From contig NZ_AZNZ01000008.1 in NCBI RefSeq assembly GCF_000510725.1, positions 1 through 64,000 of the forward strand: a stretch of DNA of 64,000 bases, read 5' to 3'. The DNA comes from Pseudoxanthomonas sp. J31 (GTDB lineage: Bacteria > Pseudomonadota > Gammaproteobacteria > Xanthomonadales > Xanthomonadaceae). Position 1 is the stretch's first letter. Every line of letters starts with the position of its first letter. Shown piece by piece: positions 40,609 to 50,201 of this stretch. The notes under the pieces are model-generated. The model did no database searches and was not told the origin of the DNA. It saw only the letters and a list, made by a program, of their open reading frames with translations. Both the position numbers and the translations under genes were made by a program.

Positions 40609-42426
40609 TCAGGGCAGGGAAGGCAGCAGCGGGCCGCCGAGCCACAGGGCGCGGGCCATCCAGGCCGAGGCCAGGCCGATCAGCAGGGTCAGCGGCACCC
40701 CCACCTTCAGGAAGTCGCCGAAGGTGTAGCGGCCCGGGTTGAGGATCAGCAGGTTGCCGTGGTGGCCGATCGGGGTCAGGAACGAGGCCACCGCGCCCAT
40801 CGCGGTGCAGACCACGAACGGGGCAGGGGGCAGGCCCAGGGCCTCGGCCACCGCCAGCGCGATCGGCGCCAGCAGCACGGTGGTGGCGGCGTCGGACAGG
40901 ATCTGGGTGAGCAGGGCGGCGGTCCAGAACATCACCAGCAGCAGCCCGAACACCGGCCACTGGGCGGCGTGGGCCATCAGCAGGTCGGCCACGGCCTGGG
41001 CGGTGCCGGTCCGCTCCATGGCGATGCCCAGCGGGATCACCCCGGCGATCATCACGTAGATGCGCACGTCGACCTGCCGGTAGGCCTCCTCCACCGGCAC
41101 GCAGCGGCACAGGACCATGGCCACCGCGCCGGCGAGGAAGGCGACCTGCGGGGCCAGCAGCCCGGTGGCCGCGGCGGCCACGGTGGCGGCCATGATCGCC
41201 AGCGCCACCGGCGCGCGGCGGCGGGCCTGGCCGCGGCCCTGGAACGGCATCAGCATCATGAAGCCATGGTGGGAGGACAGCGGGCGGATGTCGGCCTCGC
41301 GGCCCCACAGCACCAGCAGGTCGCCTTCTTCCAGGCGCATCTCCGACAGTTCGCCGTGCAGCCAGCCCTCGCGCCGCCACAGGCCGACCACGACCACGCC
41401 CAGGGTGCGCAGGAAGTCGATGTCGGCCACGCTGCGGCCGATGAACTCCGAGTGCGGCGCGACCACCGCCTGCACCAGCTGCTCGTCGCCCAGCAGCTCG
41501 GCCTGGCCGCCCTGGCGCGGGCTGTCGCCGTACTTGGCCACCGCGTGCAGGGCCAGGCCCGGCTCGTCCTTGATCGAGGCGATCTCGTCCGGCGAGGCAC
41601 GCACCAGCAGCACGTCGCCGGCCGCGAGCGGGCTGTCGCCGGACTGCCGGCGCCGGCGCATGCCGTAGCGCAGCCAGTCCACCACCTGCAGGCGCTCGCT
41701 GAAGGCCTCGTCGAACTCGCGCCGGGTGCGTCCGACCCAGGGCGAGCCTTCCTCGACCAGCAGCTCGGTGTAGTAGCGCTCCAGGCGCATGTAGTCGCCC
41801 TGCGGGGCCTCGCCCTGGCGGCGCGGCACCAGCCAGCGCGCCAGCAGCATGTAGACCGTGCCCAGCACCACCAGCACCGCGCCGATCGGGGTCACGGCGA
41901 GGATGTCCAGGCCCTCGCCGCCGGCGCGTTGCAGCAGGTCGCTGGCCAGCAGGAAGGCCGGCGCGCTGAACAGGGTCAGGGTGGTGCCCAGCGAGGCGGC
42001 CAGCGACATCGGCATCAGCAGGCGCGAGGCCGCCAGCTGCCGTTCCCGCGCCAGCCGCATCAGGATCGGCAGCATCATCGCGGTGACCATGACGTGGTGC
42101 GAGAACGCGGCCAGGGCGGCGGTCGCCGGCATCACCACCGCGATCGTGCGCCACTCGCTGCCGCCGGCCGCGCGCCCGATCGCCGCGCCGATGCGGTCGG
42201 TGATGCCGGTCGCGGAGAGGCCGGCGGAAAGCACGAAGACCGAGACCACGATGATCGCCGGCTCGCTGGAGAACCCGGCCAGGACCTGGCGCGCGTCGAG
42301 GACGCCGGTGAAGGCCAGCGCGAGCAGGGCCAGCATCGCCACCAGGTCCACGCGCATGCGCCCGCTGACGAACAGTGCCAGCGCGGCGCCGAGGATGGCG
42401 AGGAAGACGATCTGTTGTGGGTCCAT
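40609..42426 (-). CDS. SLC13-type permease with central RCK-C (TrkA-C) domains
   Basis: A 605-residue inner-membrane transporter. Two blocks of membrane helices (about residues 1-200 and 400-600) flank a cytosolic middle part with two TrkA-C-like domains ([13 protein letters not shown] and [13 protein letters not shown] end motifs). TLGTTLTLF... SAPAF and [10 protein letters not shown] match the divalent anion:sodium symporter layout, where such loops bind Na+ and substrate. Relatives carry sulfate, dicarboxylates or citrate; the substrate here is not predictable. It lies 64 bases upstream of parC on the same strand but has no known link. Confidence 0.85.
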   Translation of the reverse strand: MDPQQIVFLAILGAALALFVSGRMRVDLVAMLALLALAFTGVLDARQVLAGFSSEPAIIVVSVFVLSAGLSATGITDRIGAAIGRAAGGSEWRTIAVVMPATAALAAFSHHVMVTAMMLPILMRLARERQLAASRLLMPMSLAASLGTTLTLFSAPAFLLASDLLQRAGGEGLDILAVTPIGAVLVVLGTVYMLLARWLVPRRQGEAPQGDYMRLERYYTELLVEEGSPWVGRTRREFDEAFSERLQVVDWLRYGMRRRRQSGDSPLAAGDVLLVRASPDEIASIKDEPGLALHAVAKYGDSPRQGGQAELLGDEQLVQAVVAPHSEFIGRSVADIDFLRTLGVVVVGLWRREGWLHGELSEMRLEEGDLLVLWGREADIRPLSSHHGFMMLMPFQGRGQARRRAPVALAIMAATVAAAATGLLAPQVAFLAGAVAMVLCRCVPVEEAYRQVDVRIYVMIAGVIPLGIAMERTGTAQAVADLLMAHAAQWPVFGLLLVMFWTAALLTQILSDAATTVLLAPIALAVAEALGLPPAPFVVCTAMGAVASFLTPIGHHGNLLILNPGRYTFGDFLKVGVPLTLLIGLASAWMARALWLGGPLLPSLP

Positions 42427-42512
42427 GCCTATGCATCCCCCTGCGCGGACCCGGATCGTGCCAGAAGGACGCCGGGGGCCTGGTGATGCCCACGTTCGCG
42501 GGCCCTGATACG

Positions 42513-42536
42513 AAAAAACCTCGCCGGGGCGAGGTT
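42513..42536 (-). terminator. Terminator of the first tRNA-Leu gene
   Basis: AACCTCGCC and GGCGAGGTT form the stem; six T follow on the minus strand (42518-42513). Confidence 0.85.
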
Positions 42537-42565
42537 CATCGATGGCCGTCTGGCCGCTGCGCCGT

Positions 42566-42650
<85 letters not shown>

Positions 42651-42729
42651 GGCGCAGGGCGGCAATTCTGCGGGAGGCGGTTGCACCTGTCAACAGTCCC
42701 CGCGCGGCGCGGGGCGGAACGCCGGATGC

Positions 42730-42755
42730 AAAAAAACCCCGCCGTTGGCGGGGTT
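42730..42755 (-). terminator. Terminator of the second tRNA-Leu gene
   Basis: AACCCCGCC and GGCGGGGTT pair around a three-base loop; seven T follow on the minus strand (42736-42730). Each tRNA copy thus has its own terminator. Confidence 0.9.
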
Positions 42756-42781
42756 CTTCGTAGGCCCGAAAGCCGGTGTCT

Positions 42782-42866
<85 letters not shown>

Positions 42867-42976
42867 AGGTGAGGCGGCGCATTCTGGAGGCGCGCGAAGG
42901 CAATGTCAACGGTCCGTGCACGGCGGTCGCGGCGGACCCCGGGTCCGGTACAGCAGCCGGGGTGTAGGATCGGCCC

Positions 42977-45412
42977 ATGAAGAAGACTGGAAGTCGCGGC
43001 GGCAGCCGCAAGGGAGCCGGCGGCGCCGGCGCAGGCAAGGGAAGCAGGACGGCGGGCGGCAAGGCCGGCGCAGGGCGCCAGGCAGGCAACAAGCTGCCAC
43101 CGTGGATGCCGGAGCCGGCGCCCGCGGCGCGGCCGGGCAAGGCCGGGGCGGCGGTGCGCGCGCCACGGCGGGTGATCGCGGCGGTGCCCGATCCCTTCGC
43201 CGAGCGCGAGGCCCAGCGCTACGACAATCCGATCCCCAGCCGCGAGGCGATCCTCGCCACCCTGGAGGAGGCGGATGGCCCGCAGACCCATGCGCAGCTG
43301 GCGGCCCTGCTCGGGCTGGACGGCGATCCGGAACGGTTCGAGGCCCTCGGCAAGCGCCTGGGCGCGATGGTGCGGGATGGCCAGCTGGTGCAGAACCGGC
43401 GCGGCGGCTTCGCCCCGCTCGAGCAGACCAACCTGATCCCCGGCACCGTGATCGCCAACCCGGAAGGGTTCGGCTTCCTGCGCCCGGACGGCGGCGGCGA
43501 CGACCTGTTCCTGGCCCCGTACGAGATGCGCAAGGTCATGCACGGCGACCGCGCGCTGGCCAACGTCACCGGCATCGACCGCCGCGGCCGCCGCGAGGGC
43601 AGCATCGCCCGCGTGCTCGAGCGCGGCGTGCACCGGCTGATCGGCCGCTTCGGCAGCGAGGCGGGCATCAGCTTCGTGGTCCCCGACGACGCGCGCATGC
43701 AGCGCAACCTGCACATCCCGCCGGACGCCACCGGCGGCGCGCGCGAAGGCCAGCTGGTGGTGTGCGAGCTGGTGGCCCCGCCGGACACCCGGCGCCCGCC
43801 GATCGGCAAGGTGGTGGCGGTGCTGGGCGACAGCCTGACCCCGTCGCTGGTGGTGGAGACCGCGATCCACGGCCACAACCTGCCGCACGAGTTCCCGCCG
43901 GAGGTGCTGGACGAGGCCACCGCGATCCCGCTGCAGGTCGAGCCGTCGATGATCGGCGACCGCGTGGACCTGCGCGACCTGCCGCTGGTGACCATCGACG
44001 GCGAGGACGCCAAGGACTTCGACGACGCGGTGTACTGCGAGCCCAACCGCCAGGGCTTCCGCCTGGTGGTGGCGATCGCCGACGTCTCCCACTACGTGCG
44101 CCCGGGCACGCCGCTGGACGAGGAGGCGCAGAAGCGCGCCACCTCGGTGTACTTCCCCGGCTTCGTGGTGCCGATGCTGCCGGAGACGCTCTCCAACGGC
44201 ATCTGCTCGCTGAACCCGAAGGTCGACCGCATGTGCTTCGTGTGCGACATGCAGGTCGACCACGAGGGCGAGGTGGTGCGCTCGAAGTTCTACGAGGCGG
44301 TGATGAACTCGCACGCGCGCCTGACCTACACCCAGGTGTGGAAGGCGGTGGGCGAGGACGACCCGGAGGCGAAGGCGCAGGTCGGCGCGCTGATGCCGCA
44401 GGTCGAGCGCCTGTACCAGCTCTACCAGGTGCTGGCCGCCGCCCGCGCCCGGCGCGGGGCGATCGAGTTCGAGACCACCGAGGTGCGCTTCGTGCTCGAC
44501 AACCGCGGCGAGGTCACCCAGGCCGGCATGCTGCCGCGCAACGACGCGCACAAGCTGATCGAGGAATGCATGATCGCGGCCAACGTCGAGGCCGCGCGCT
44601 ACCTGCTGAAGACCCGGATCCCGGCGCCGTTCCGCATCCACGAGAAGCCGCCGGAATCCAAGTACGCGGACCTGCTGGAGTTCCTCAAGGAGTTCAGGCT
44701 GAGCCTGCCGCCGTGGAGCAAGGTCACGCCCGGCGACTTCACCCGCCTGCTGAAGAAGGTGCGCGACCGCGCCGATGCCACCCTGCTGGAGTCGGTGCTG
44801 CTGCGCAGCCAGAGCCTGGCGGTGTACTCGCCGGACAACGTCGGCCACTTCGGCCTGGCGCTGGAGGCCTACGCCCACTTCACCTCGCCCATCCGCCGCT
44901 ACCCGGACCTGCTGGTGCACCGTGCGATCAAGCACGCGCTCAAGCGCGGCAAGCCCGACGGCTACCTGTACTCGGCCCGCGACATGGCCGGCCTGGCGCT
45001 GCAGTGCTCCGAGCGCGAGCGCCGCGCCGACGAAGCCGAGCGCGAAGTCGACGAGCGCTACCGCGCGGCGTGGATGGAGAAGCACGTCGGCGGCCAGTTC
45101 GACGGCGTGGTCAGCGGCGTGACCAGCTTCGGCCTGTTCGTGGAGCTGGAGCAGTCCAAGGTCACCGGCCTGGTGCACGTGACCCAGCTGCCGCACGACT
45201 ACTACCAGTTCGACCCGATGCGGAAGATGCTCACCGGCGAGCGCCGCGGGCTGGAGTTCCGCCTCGGCGACCGGGTGCGGATCGTGGTGCTCAAGGCCAG
45301 CATGGAGGACCGCAAGATCGACTTCCGCCTGGTCCCGGACGACGCCGACGGCGGCCTGCCGCCGCTGCCACCGCGCGGCCAGCCGGCGAAGCGGCCCAAG
45401 CGCAAGTACTGA
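42977..45412 (+). CDS. rnr: Ribonuclease R
   Basis: Processive 3'-5' exoribonuclease that degrades structured RNA and takes part in rRNA quality control. The 811-residue protein has an N-terminal Gly/Lys/Arg-rich arm (residues 1-40), a winged-helix part, cold-shock/OB domains, the RNB catalytic domain with TIDGEDAKDFDDAVY at about 339-353, and an S1 domain (about 705-790, DGVVSGVTSFGLFVEL). The C-terminal tail is only KRPKRKY, shorter than in E. coli. A TAGGAT box ends six bases before the ATG and no ribosome-binding site is obvious, so it may be leaderless. rlmB nearby is a common partner. Confidence 0.95.
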   Translation: MKKTGSRGGSRKGAGGAGAGKGSRTAGGKAGAGRQAGNKLPPWMPEPAPAARPGKAGAAVRAPRRVIAAVPDPFAEREAQRYDNPIPSREAILATLEEADGPQTHAQLAALLGLDGDPERFEALGKRLGAMVRDGQLVQNRRGGFAPLEQTNLIPGTVIANPEGFGFLRPDGGGDDLFLAPYEMRKVMHGDRALANVTGIDRRGRREGSIARVLERGVHRLIGRFGSEAGISFVVPDDARMQRNLHIPPDATGGAREGQLVVCELVAPPDTRRPPIGKVVAVLGDSLTPSLVVETAIHGHNLPHEFPPEVLDEATAIPLQVEPSMIGDRVDLRDLPLVTIDGEDAKDFDDAVYCEPNRQGFRLVVAIADVSHYVRPGTPLDEEAQKRATSVYFPGFVVPMLPETLSNGICSLNPKVDRMCFVCDMQVDHEGEVVRSKFYEAVMNSHARLTYTQVWKAVGEDDPEAKAQVGALMPQVERLYQLYQVLAAARARRGAIEFETTEVRFVLDNRGEVTQAGMLPRNDAHKLIEECMIAANVEAARYLLKTRIPAPFRIHEKPPESKYADLLEFLKEFRLSLPPWSKVTPGDFTRLLKKVRDRADATLLESVLLRSQSLAVYSPDNVGHFGLALEAYAHFTSPIRRYPDLLVHRAIKHALKRGKPDGYLYSARDMAGLALQCSERERRADEAEREVDERYRAAWMEKHVGGQFDGVVSGVTSFGLFVELEQSKVTGLVHVTQLPHDYYQFDPMRKMLTGERRGLEFRLGDRVRIVVLKASMEDRKIDFRLVPDDADGGLPPLPPRGQPAKRPKRKY

Positions 45413-45422
45413 GGACGGGGCC

Positions 45423-45653
45423 GTGGGCGGCCATGGCGCAAGCCCGGACGATGGCGGCGGCTGCCACTGCGGTGCGGTCCGCTTCCGCGCCACCGGTACC
45501 CCGGGTGCCGCCTCGACCTGCCACTGCCGGATCTGCCGGAAGGCCTTCGGCGGTTAGTTCGCCCCGCTGCTGGAGCGGAGCCGCGGCGCCGGCCTGGTGG
45601 CCCGCGCACGGCTGAAGGCCCGCGCCGGCGGCGATCGCGGCGGGATGCGATAA
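45423..45653 (+). pseudogene. Broken GFA (glutathione-dependent formaldehyde-activating, CENP-V-like) gene
   Basis: The frame starting at GTG 45423, eleven bases after the rnr stop, codes GGGCHCGAVRFRATG and then STCHCRICRKAFGG, the two zinc-binding CxC...CxxC motifs at the start of GFA-family proteins. It is cut by an in-frame TAG at codon 45 (45555-45557). The frame continues with FAPLLERSRGAG, which resembles the next segment of the family, to TAA at 45653. The remaining two thirds of the domain, with the third zinc motif, are missing and rlmB starts instead. So this is a remnant with both a stop mutation and a 3' deletion. A short peptide could still be made. Confidence 0.75.
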
Positions 45654-45684
45654 TGCCGGCCTTCCTTACGTGGCCGTGCAGTCG

Positions 45685-46431
45685 ATGAGCAAGCAGAACC
45701 AGTGGGTGGTGGGCGTCAACGCCGTGGCCTCCGCCATCGAGAACGATGCGGAGCACGTGCGCGAGGTCCTGGTCGACTCCGGTGCGCGCAATCCGCGCCT
45801 GGTCGAGATCGAGGAGCAGGCCCGCCGCTACGGGATCGAGGTGCGCAAGGTCGCCACCCAGGCGCTGGACGGCATCGGCGGCAACGTCCGCCACCAGGGC
45901 GTCGCCGCGCGCTACGCCGCCGCCAGGACCTGGGACGAAAGCGAGCTGCCCGGCCTGGTCGAGGCCGCCGGAGGCAAGGCCCTGCTGCTGGTGCTCGATG
46001 GCGTGCAGGACCCGCACAACCTCGGCGCCTGCCTGCGCAGCGCGCTGGCCGCCGGCGCCACCGCGGTGGTCATCCCCAAGGACAAGTCGGCACCGGTGAA
46101 CGCCACCGTGCGCAAGACCTCGGCCGGCGCCGCCGACCGCCTGCCGGTGGTGCAGGTCACCAACCTCGCACGCACCCTGCGCGAGCTGCAGAAGCTGGGC
46201 GTGTGGGCCTACGGCCTGGCCGGCGAGGTCGACGACACCCTTTACGGCGTGGACCTCAAGGGCAACGTCGCCCTGGTGCTGGGCGGCGAGGCCGATGGCC
46301 TGCGCCGGCTGACCCGAGAGACCTGCGACGGCCTGGTCCGCATCCCCATGCCCGGCGACGTGGAAAGCCTCAACGTGTCGGTGGCCGCCGGCATCTGCCT
46401 GTTCGAGGCGGTCCGCCAGCGCGGCGGCTGA
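45685..46431 (+). CDS. rlmB: 23S rRNA (guanosine-2'-O-)-methyltransferase RlmB
   Basis: SPOUT-class methyltransferase for G2251 in the ribosomal P-site loop. The 248-residue protein has the N-terminal substrate-binding domain and the SpoU motifs LDGVQDPHNLGACLRSA, LVLGGEADGL and IPMPGDVESLNVSVAAGICLFE, which form the knot and SAM site. The ATG at 45685 (MSKQNQWVVGVNAV) fits relatives; a GTG at 45670 is in frame. A GATAAT box at 45649-45654 could be its -10. It follows rnr, from which it is separated by the GFA remnant. Confidence 0.93.
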   Translation: MSKQNQWVVGVNAVASAIENDAEHVREVLVDSGARNPRLVEIEEQARRYGIEVRKVATQALDGIGGNVRHQGVAARYAAARTWDESELPGLVEAAGGKALLLVLDGVQDPHNLGACLRSALAAGATAVVIPKDKSAPVNATVRKTSAGAADRLPVVQVTNLARTLRELQKLGVWAYGLAGEVDDTLYGVDLKGNVALVLGGEADGLRRLTRETCDGLVRIPMPGDVESLNVSVAAGICLFEAVRQRGG

Positions 46432-46456
46432 GGGGGCGGCGGGGACAGGGGGCGTG

Positions 46457-49400
46457 ATGCGGCCGCGCGGATCCCGGTGGACCACCCGCGGATGCCGGTT
46501 GCGCATCGCGCAGGCCCTGCTGCTGTGCCTGCTGGCGTGGCTGCCGGCGGCGGTGCTGGCCGCGCCGCCGGGTCCACCGCCGCTGCGCGACTACGCGATC
46601 GACGCCTGGAGCACGCGCAACGGCCTGCTGCACAACTCCGTGCGCGACATGGCCCAGACCGCCGAGGGCTACCTCTGGTTCGCGACCTGGGAGGGCGTGG
46701 TCCGCTACAACGGCGTCGAGTTCACCCCGTTCCACCGCGGCACCCGGCCGGGCCTGCGCGACAACGGCGTCGGCGCGCTGTACCTGGACCCGCAGCGGCG
46801 GCTGTGGCTTAGCGACTCGCGGGGCAACCTCGGCCGCCTGGGCGCGGATGGCGCCTGGGAATACCTGGAACGCCCGCCGGAGTGGCCCCGCGCCCTGGTC
46901 CACGACATGGTGATGGACGGCGGCGGCCGGTTGTGGCTGCTGTTCGAGAACCATGGCCTGGGCTGCGTGCAGCCGGACGGGCGCCTGGAGTACATCGCGC
47001 CGCCGCCGGGGATCCCGCTGCCGGCCAGCTTCCCGCGCATGGCCGTGGATGCGTCCGGCAACCTGTGGATCGGCACCCTGGAAGGCCTGGTCGTGCGCGC
47101 GGTGGATGGCCAGTGGCGGCGCTTCGGTCCCGCCGATGGCCTGCCCGCGGGCCTGGTCTGGCCCTACATCGCCCCCGACGGCACGCTGTGGCTGGCGGCC
47201 GGCGAACGCGTGTTCCGCCGCCGCGGGGACGGCCGCTTCGCCGCGGTGCACGTGTTGCCCGGCGCCGGCTACTTCACCTCGATGCTGCAGGACCGCGAGG
47301 GCTACCTGTGGCTGGGCACCGAGAACCGCGGCGTCGCCCGGATCGGCCCGCACGGGCAGGAATGGCTGCCGCCGGAGCGGCTGACCAACGGCCGCATCGC
47401 CAGCCTGCTGGAGGATGCCGAGGGCGGCATCTGGATCGGCGCCAACGGCGGCCTGTTCCGCCTGCGCGAGGCGCTGTTCACCGGCTGGACCCGGCGCGAC
47501 GGCCTCGGCGGCGAATACGTGCGCGCGCTGCTGGAGGACTCGGCCGGCACGCTGTGGGTGGGCGGCGGCGGCGGCCTGGACCGGCTCGGCGCCGACGGCC
47601 GCTTCCACCCGGTGCCGCTGCCGGGCGGCAACGCGCCGGTGCCCTCGATCCTGAGCCTGGCCGAGGGCCGCGAGGGCGACCTGTGGGTCGGTACCTTCGC
47701 CGATGGCGTGTTCCGCCTGCGCCAGGGCCGGCTGCTGCAGCACTACGGCCAGGCCGAGGGCGTGCCCAGCGGCCACGTGCGCGCGATCGCGGTGGACGGC
47801 GACGGCCGGGCCTGGGTCGGCACCCGCCGCGGGGTGGTGGTGGTCGACGACGCCGGCGTGCTTCCGCCGCCGCCGGTGCCCGGGATGCCGCAGGGCCTGG
47901 TGACCGCGCTGGCGGCGATCGACGGCGAGCTGTGGATCGGTTCGGTCGAGGGTGCCAGCGTGCTGCGCGCCGATGGCACGGTGGAAAAGCTGCCGCTGGA
48001 GCGCGCCGGCGGCGACCCGCGCACCGTGTTCGGCTTCCACAAGGTCGGCGGGGCGGTATGGGTGGCCAGCGACCGCGGCCTGTTCCGCATCCGCGATGGC
48101 CGTCCGGCGCGGGTCGGGCTGGAGCAGGGCCTGCCGGTGGACGCGGTGTTCTCGCTGCTGGCCGACACCGCCGGCGATGCCTGGATCACCAGCAACCGCG
48201 GCGTGCTGCGGGTGCCGCTGGCGGCGCTGGAGGCCGCCGCCGACGGGGCCGGCAGCGGCCGCCTGCCGCTGCAGCACTACACCGAGATCGACGGCCTGCC
48301 CAGCTCGCAGGGTAATGGCAGCTCCTCGCCGGCGGCGATCCGGCGGCGCGACGGCAGCATCTGGCTCGCCACCGCCGCCGGCGCCGCCAGCGTCGACCCG
48401 GAGCGGCTGGCGCGCTACGCCGACCGGCCGGCGCCGCCGCCGGTGATCGAGGCGGTGAGCGTGGACGGGCAGGCGCTGGACTGGCGCGCGACCACCGCAC
48501 TGCCGGGCGGCAGCCGCCTGGCGGTGACCTATGCCGGCCTCAGCTACCTGCTGCCGGAGCGGATCCGCTACCGCACCCGCTTGCACGGCCTGGACGGCGG
48601 CTGGGTCGAGCGCGGCACCCGCCGCGACGTGGAATTCATCGGCCTGCCGCCGGGGCAGTACACCCTGGAGGTGCAGGCCGCGCACCCGGGCGGGGCGTGG
48701 AGCCCGCAGGCGGCGCGCTGGTCGTTCCAGGTGCGGCCGCTGTGGTGGCAGCGCAGCGACGTGCGCATCGGCGGCGCGCTGCTGGCGCTGCTGCTGCTGT
48801 ACGGCCTGTACCGCTACCGCGTGCACAGCTACCAGGCCAGCAACCGGCGCCTGGCGCAGCTGGTGGACGCGCGCACCGCCGACCTGAAGGCGCAGGCGCA
48901 GCGGCTGCAGGAAATCGACCGCGAGCGTGCCGGCCTGCTGGAGCAGCTGCGCGAGCAGGCCGAGGGCTATGCCCGCCAGGCCCGCGAGGACGCCCTGACC
49001 GGCCTGCCCAACCGGCGCCAGTTCGAGGAAACCCTGGCCCGCGACCTGGCCCTGGCCCGGCGTGGCGCGCATCCGCTGTGCCTGGCGCTGCTGGACATCG
49101 ACCACTTCAAGCGGATCAACGACACCCGCTCGCACAGCGTGGGCGACCAGGTGCTGCGCGAGTTCGGCCAGCTGCTGCACGGCCAGCGCCGCGGCTCGGA
49201 CCTGGTGGCGCGGCTGGGCGGCGAGGAGTTCGCGCTGCTGATGCCCGATACCCGGCTGGAGGAAGCACTGCCTGCCTGCGAGCGGCTGCAGGCGCGGACC
49301 CGGGCACACCGGCCCTGGGCCGGCCTGGAGGACCTGGAGGTGAGCTTCAGCCTGGGCCTGGTGGAACTGCGCCCGGGCGAGGACGCCGAGGACCTGTACC

Positions 49401-49465
49401 GGCGCGCCGACGCGGCCCTGTACCGGGCCAAGCGCGAGGGCCGCGACCGCCTGCAGCTGGGCTGA
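46457..49465 (+). CDS. Periplasmic two-component-propeller receptor with diguanylate cyclase domain
   Basis: A 1002-residue membrane signalling protein. After a signal peptide (to about residue 36, VLAAPP) come many Reg_prop repeats (for example YLWFATWEGVVRYNG, NLWIGTLEGLV, YLWLGTENRGVARIG, IWIGANGGLFRL) that build one or two periplasmic beta-propellers up to about residue 640, then a Y_Y_Y domain (about 670-760, YTLEVQAAHPGGAWS), one membrane helix (about 770-786), a coiled coil and a GGDEF domain with intact GGEEF at 921-925 and an RGSD inhibitory site. It should turn a periplasmic signal into cyclic di-GMP. There is no histidine kinase part. The ligand is unknown. The ATG at 46457 follows AGGGGG; a GTG at 46454 is possible. 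Confidence 0.88.
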   Translation: MRPRGSRWTTRGCRLRIAQALLLCLLAWLPAAVLAAPPGPPPLRDYAIDAWSTRNGLLHNSVRDMAQTAEGYLWFATWEGVVRYNGVEFTPFHRGTRPGLRDNGVGALYLDPQRRLWLSDSRGNLGRLGADGAWEYLERPPEWPRALVHDMVMDGGGRLWLLFENHGLGCVQPDGRLEYIAPPPGIPLPASFPRMAVDASGNLWIGTLEGLVVRAVDGQWRRFGPADGLPAGLVWPYIAPDGTLWLAAGERVFRRRGDGRFAAVHVLPGAGYFTSMLQDREGYLWLGTENRGVARIGPHGQEWLPPERLTNGRIASLLEDAEGGIWIGANGGLFRLREALFTGWTRRDGLGGEYVRALLEDSAGTLWVGGGGGLDRLGADGRFHPVPLPGGNAPVPSILSLAEGREGDLWVGTFADGVFRLRQGRLLQHYGQAEGVPSGHVRAIAVDGDGRAWVGTRRGVVVVDDAGVLPPPPVPGMPQGLVTALAAIDGELWIGSVEGASVLRADGTVEKLPLERAGGDPRTVFGFHKVGGAVWVASDRGLFRIRDGRPARVGLEQGLPVDAVFSLLADTAGDAWITSNRGVLRVPLAALEAAADGAGSGRLPLQHYTEIDGLPSSQGNGSSSPAAIRRRDGSIWLATAAGAASVDPERLARYADRPAPPPVIEAVSVDGQALDWRATTALPGGSRLAVTYAGLSYLLPERIRYRTRLHGLDGGWVERGTRRDVEFIGLPPGQYTLEVQAAHPGGAWSPQAARWSFQVRPLWWQRSDVRIGGALLALLLLYGLYRYRVHSYQASNRRLAQLVDARTADLKAQAQRLQEIDRERAGLLEQLREQAEGYARQAREDALTGLPNRRQFEETLARDLALARRGAHPLCLALLDIDHFKRINDTRSHSVGDQVLREFGQLLHGQRRGSDLVARLGGEEFALLMPDTRLEEALPACERLQARTRAHRPWAGLEDLEVSFSLGLVELRPGEDAEDLYRRADAALYRAKREGRDRLQLG

Positions 49466-49475
49466 ACGGCGGCGC

Positions 49476-50135
49476 TCAGCCCGGCAGCGGCGAGGGCCAG
49501 GCGTTGGCGATGCGGCAGAACAGGCGCGCGGTCTGCTCGGCGTCGTACACCGCCGAATGCGCTTCCTTGGCGTCCCATTCGAACCCGGCCGCCTGCATCG
49601 CCCGCGCCAGCACGGTCTGGCCGTAGGCCACGCCGGCCAGGGTCACCGTGTCGAACACGCTGAACGGGTGGAACGGGTTGCGCTTGTGCCCGCTGCGCGC
49701 CACCGCGGCATTGACGAAGTTCAGGTCGAAGTGGGCGTTGTGGCCGACCAGGATCGCGCGCTGGCAACCGTGCCGGCGCACCGCGGCGCGGACCTGGTTG
49801 AACACGTGGCCCAGTGCGTCGCGCTCGGGCTTGGCCAGGCGGAACGGGTGGTCCAGGTCGATGCCGGTCACTTCCAGCGACTTGGGATCGATCTCGGTGC
49901 CGGGCGCGGGGATGAAGTGCGCGCTGGCGGTCTTGCCGGGCACCAGCAGGCCCTGCTCGTCCATCTCGATCGGGACCGCCGCCATCTCCAGCAGGGCATG
50001 GCGGTTCCAGTCGAAGCCGCCGGTTTCCACGTCCACCACCACCGGCAGGAAGCCGCGGAAGCGGCGCGCCATCGCGCCGGGAGGCGCGGCCGGGGTCTCG
50101 TCCTTGTGCAGGTCGTCCAGATCGCTTTCGGTCAT
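49476..50135 (-). CDS. rnt: Ribonuclease T
   Basis: DEDD-family 3' exonuclease that trims the ends of tRNA and other stable RNAs. The 219-residue protein has [20 protein letters not shown] (Asp, Glu), [11 protein letters not shown] (Asp) and [13 protein letters not shown] (His, Asp), which is the complete DEDDh set. Length is close to the E. coli enzyme. Its stop is 11 bases from the stop of the convergent GGDEF gene. Confidence 0.95.
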   Translation of the reverse strand: MTESDLDDLHKDETPAAPPGAMARRFRGFLPVVVDVETGGFDWNRHALLEMAAVPIEMDEQGLLVPGKTASAHFIPAPGTEIDPKSLEVTGIDLDHPFRLAKPERDALGHVFNQVRAAVRRHGCQRAILVGHNAHFDLNFVNAAVARSGHKRNPFHPFSVFDTVTLAGVAYGQTVLARAMQAAGFEWDAKEAHSAVYDAEQTARLFCRIANAWPSPLPG

Positions 50136-50201
50136 GCCCGCAAGGGTACTTCACGGCGGCCCCGGCGGGGGCACCGCCGGCCCGCGGGACCGCGCGCCGG
50201 T

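Noticed and set aside
46457-49465. Hybrid histidine kinase reading of the propeller protein
   Set aside because: No HisKA, HATPase or receiver domain follows the membrane helix; the C-terminus is a GGDEF domain.
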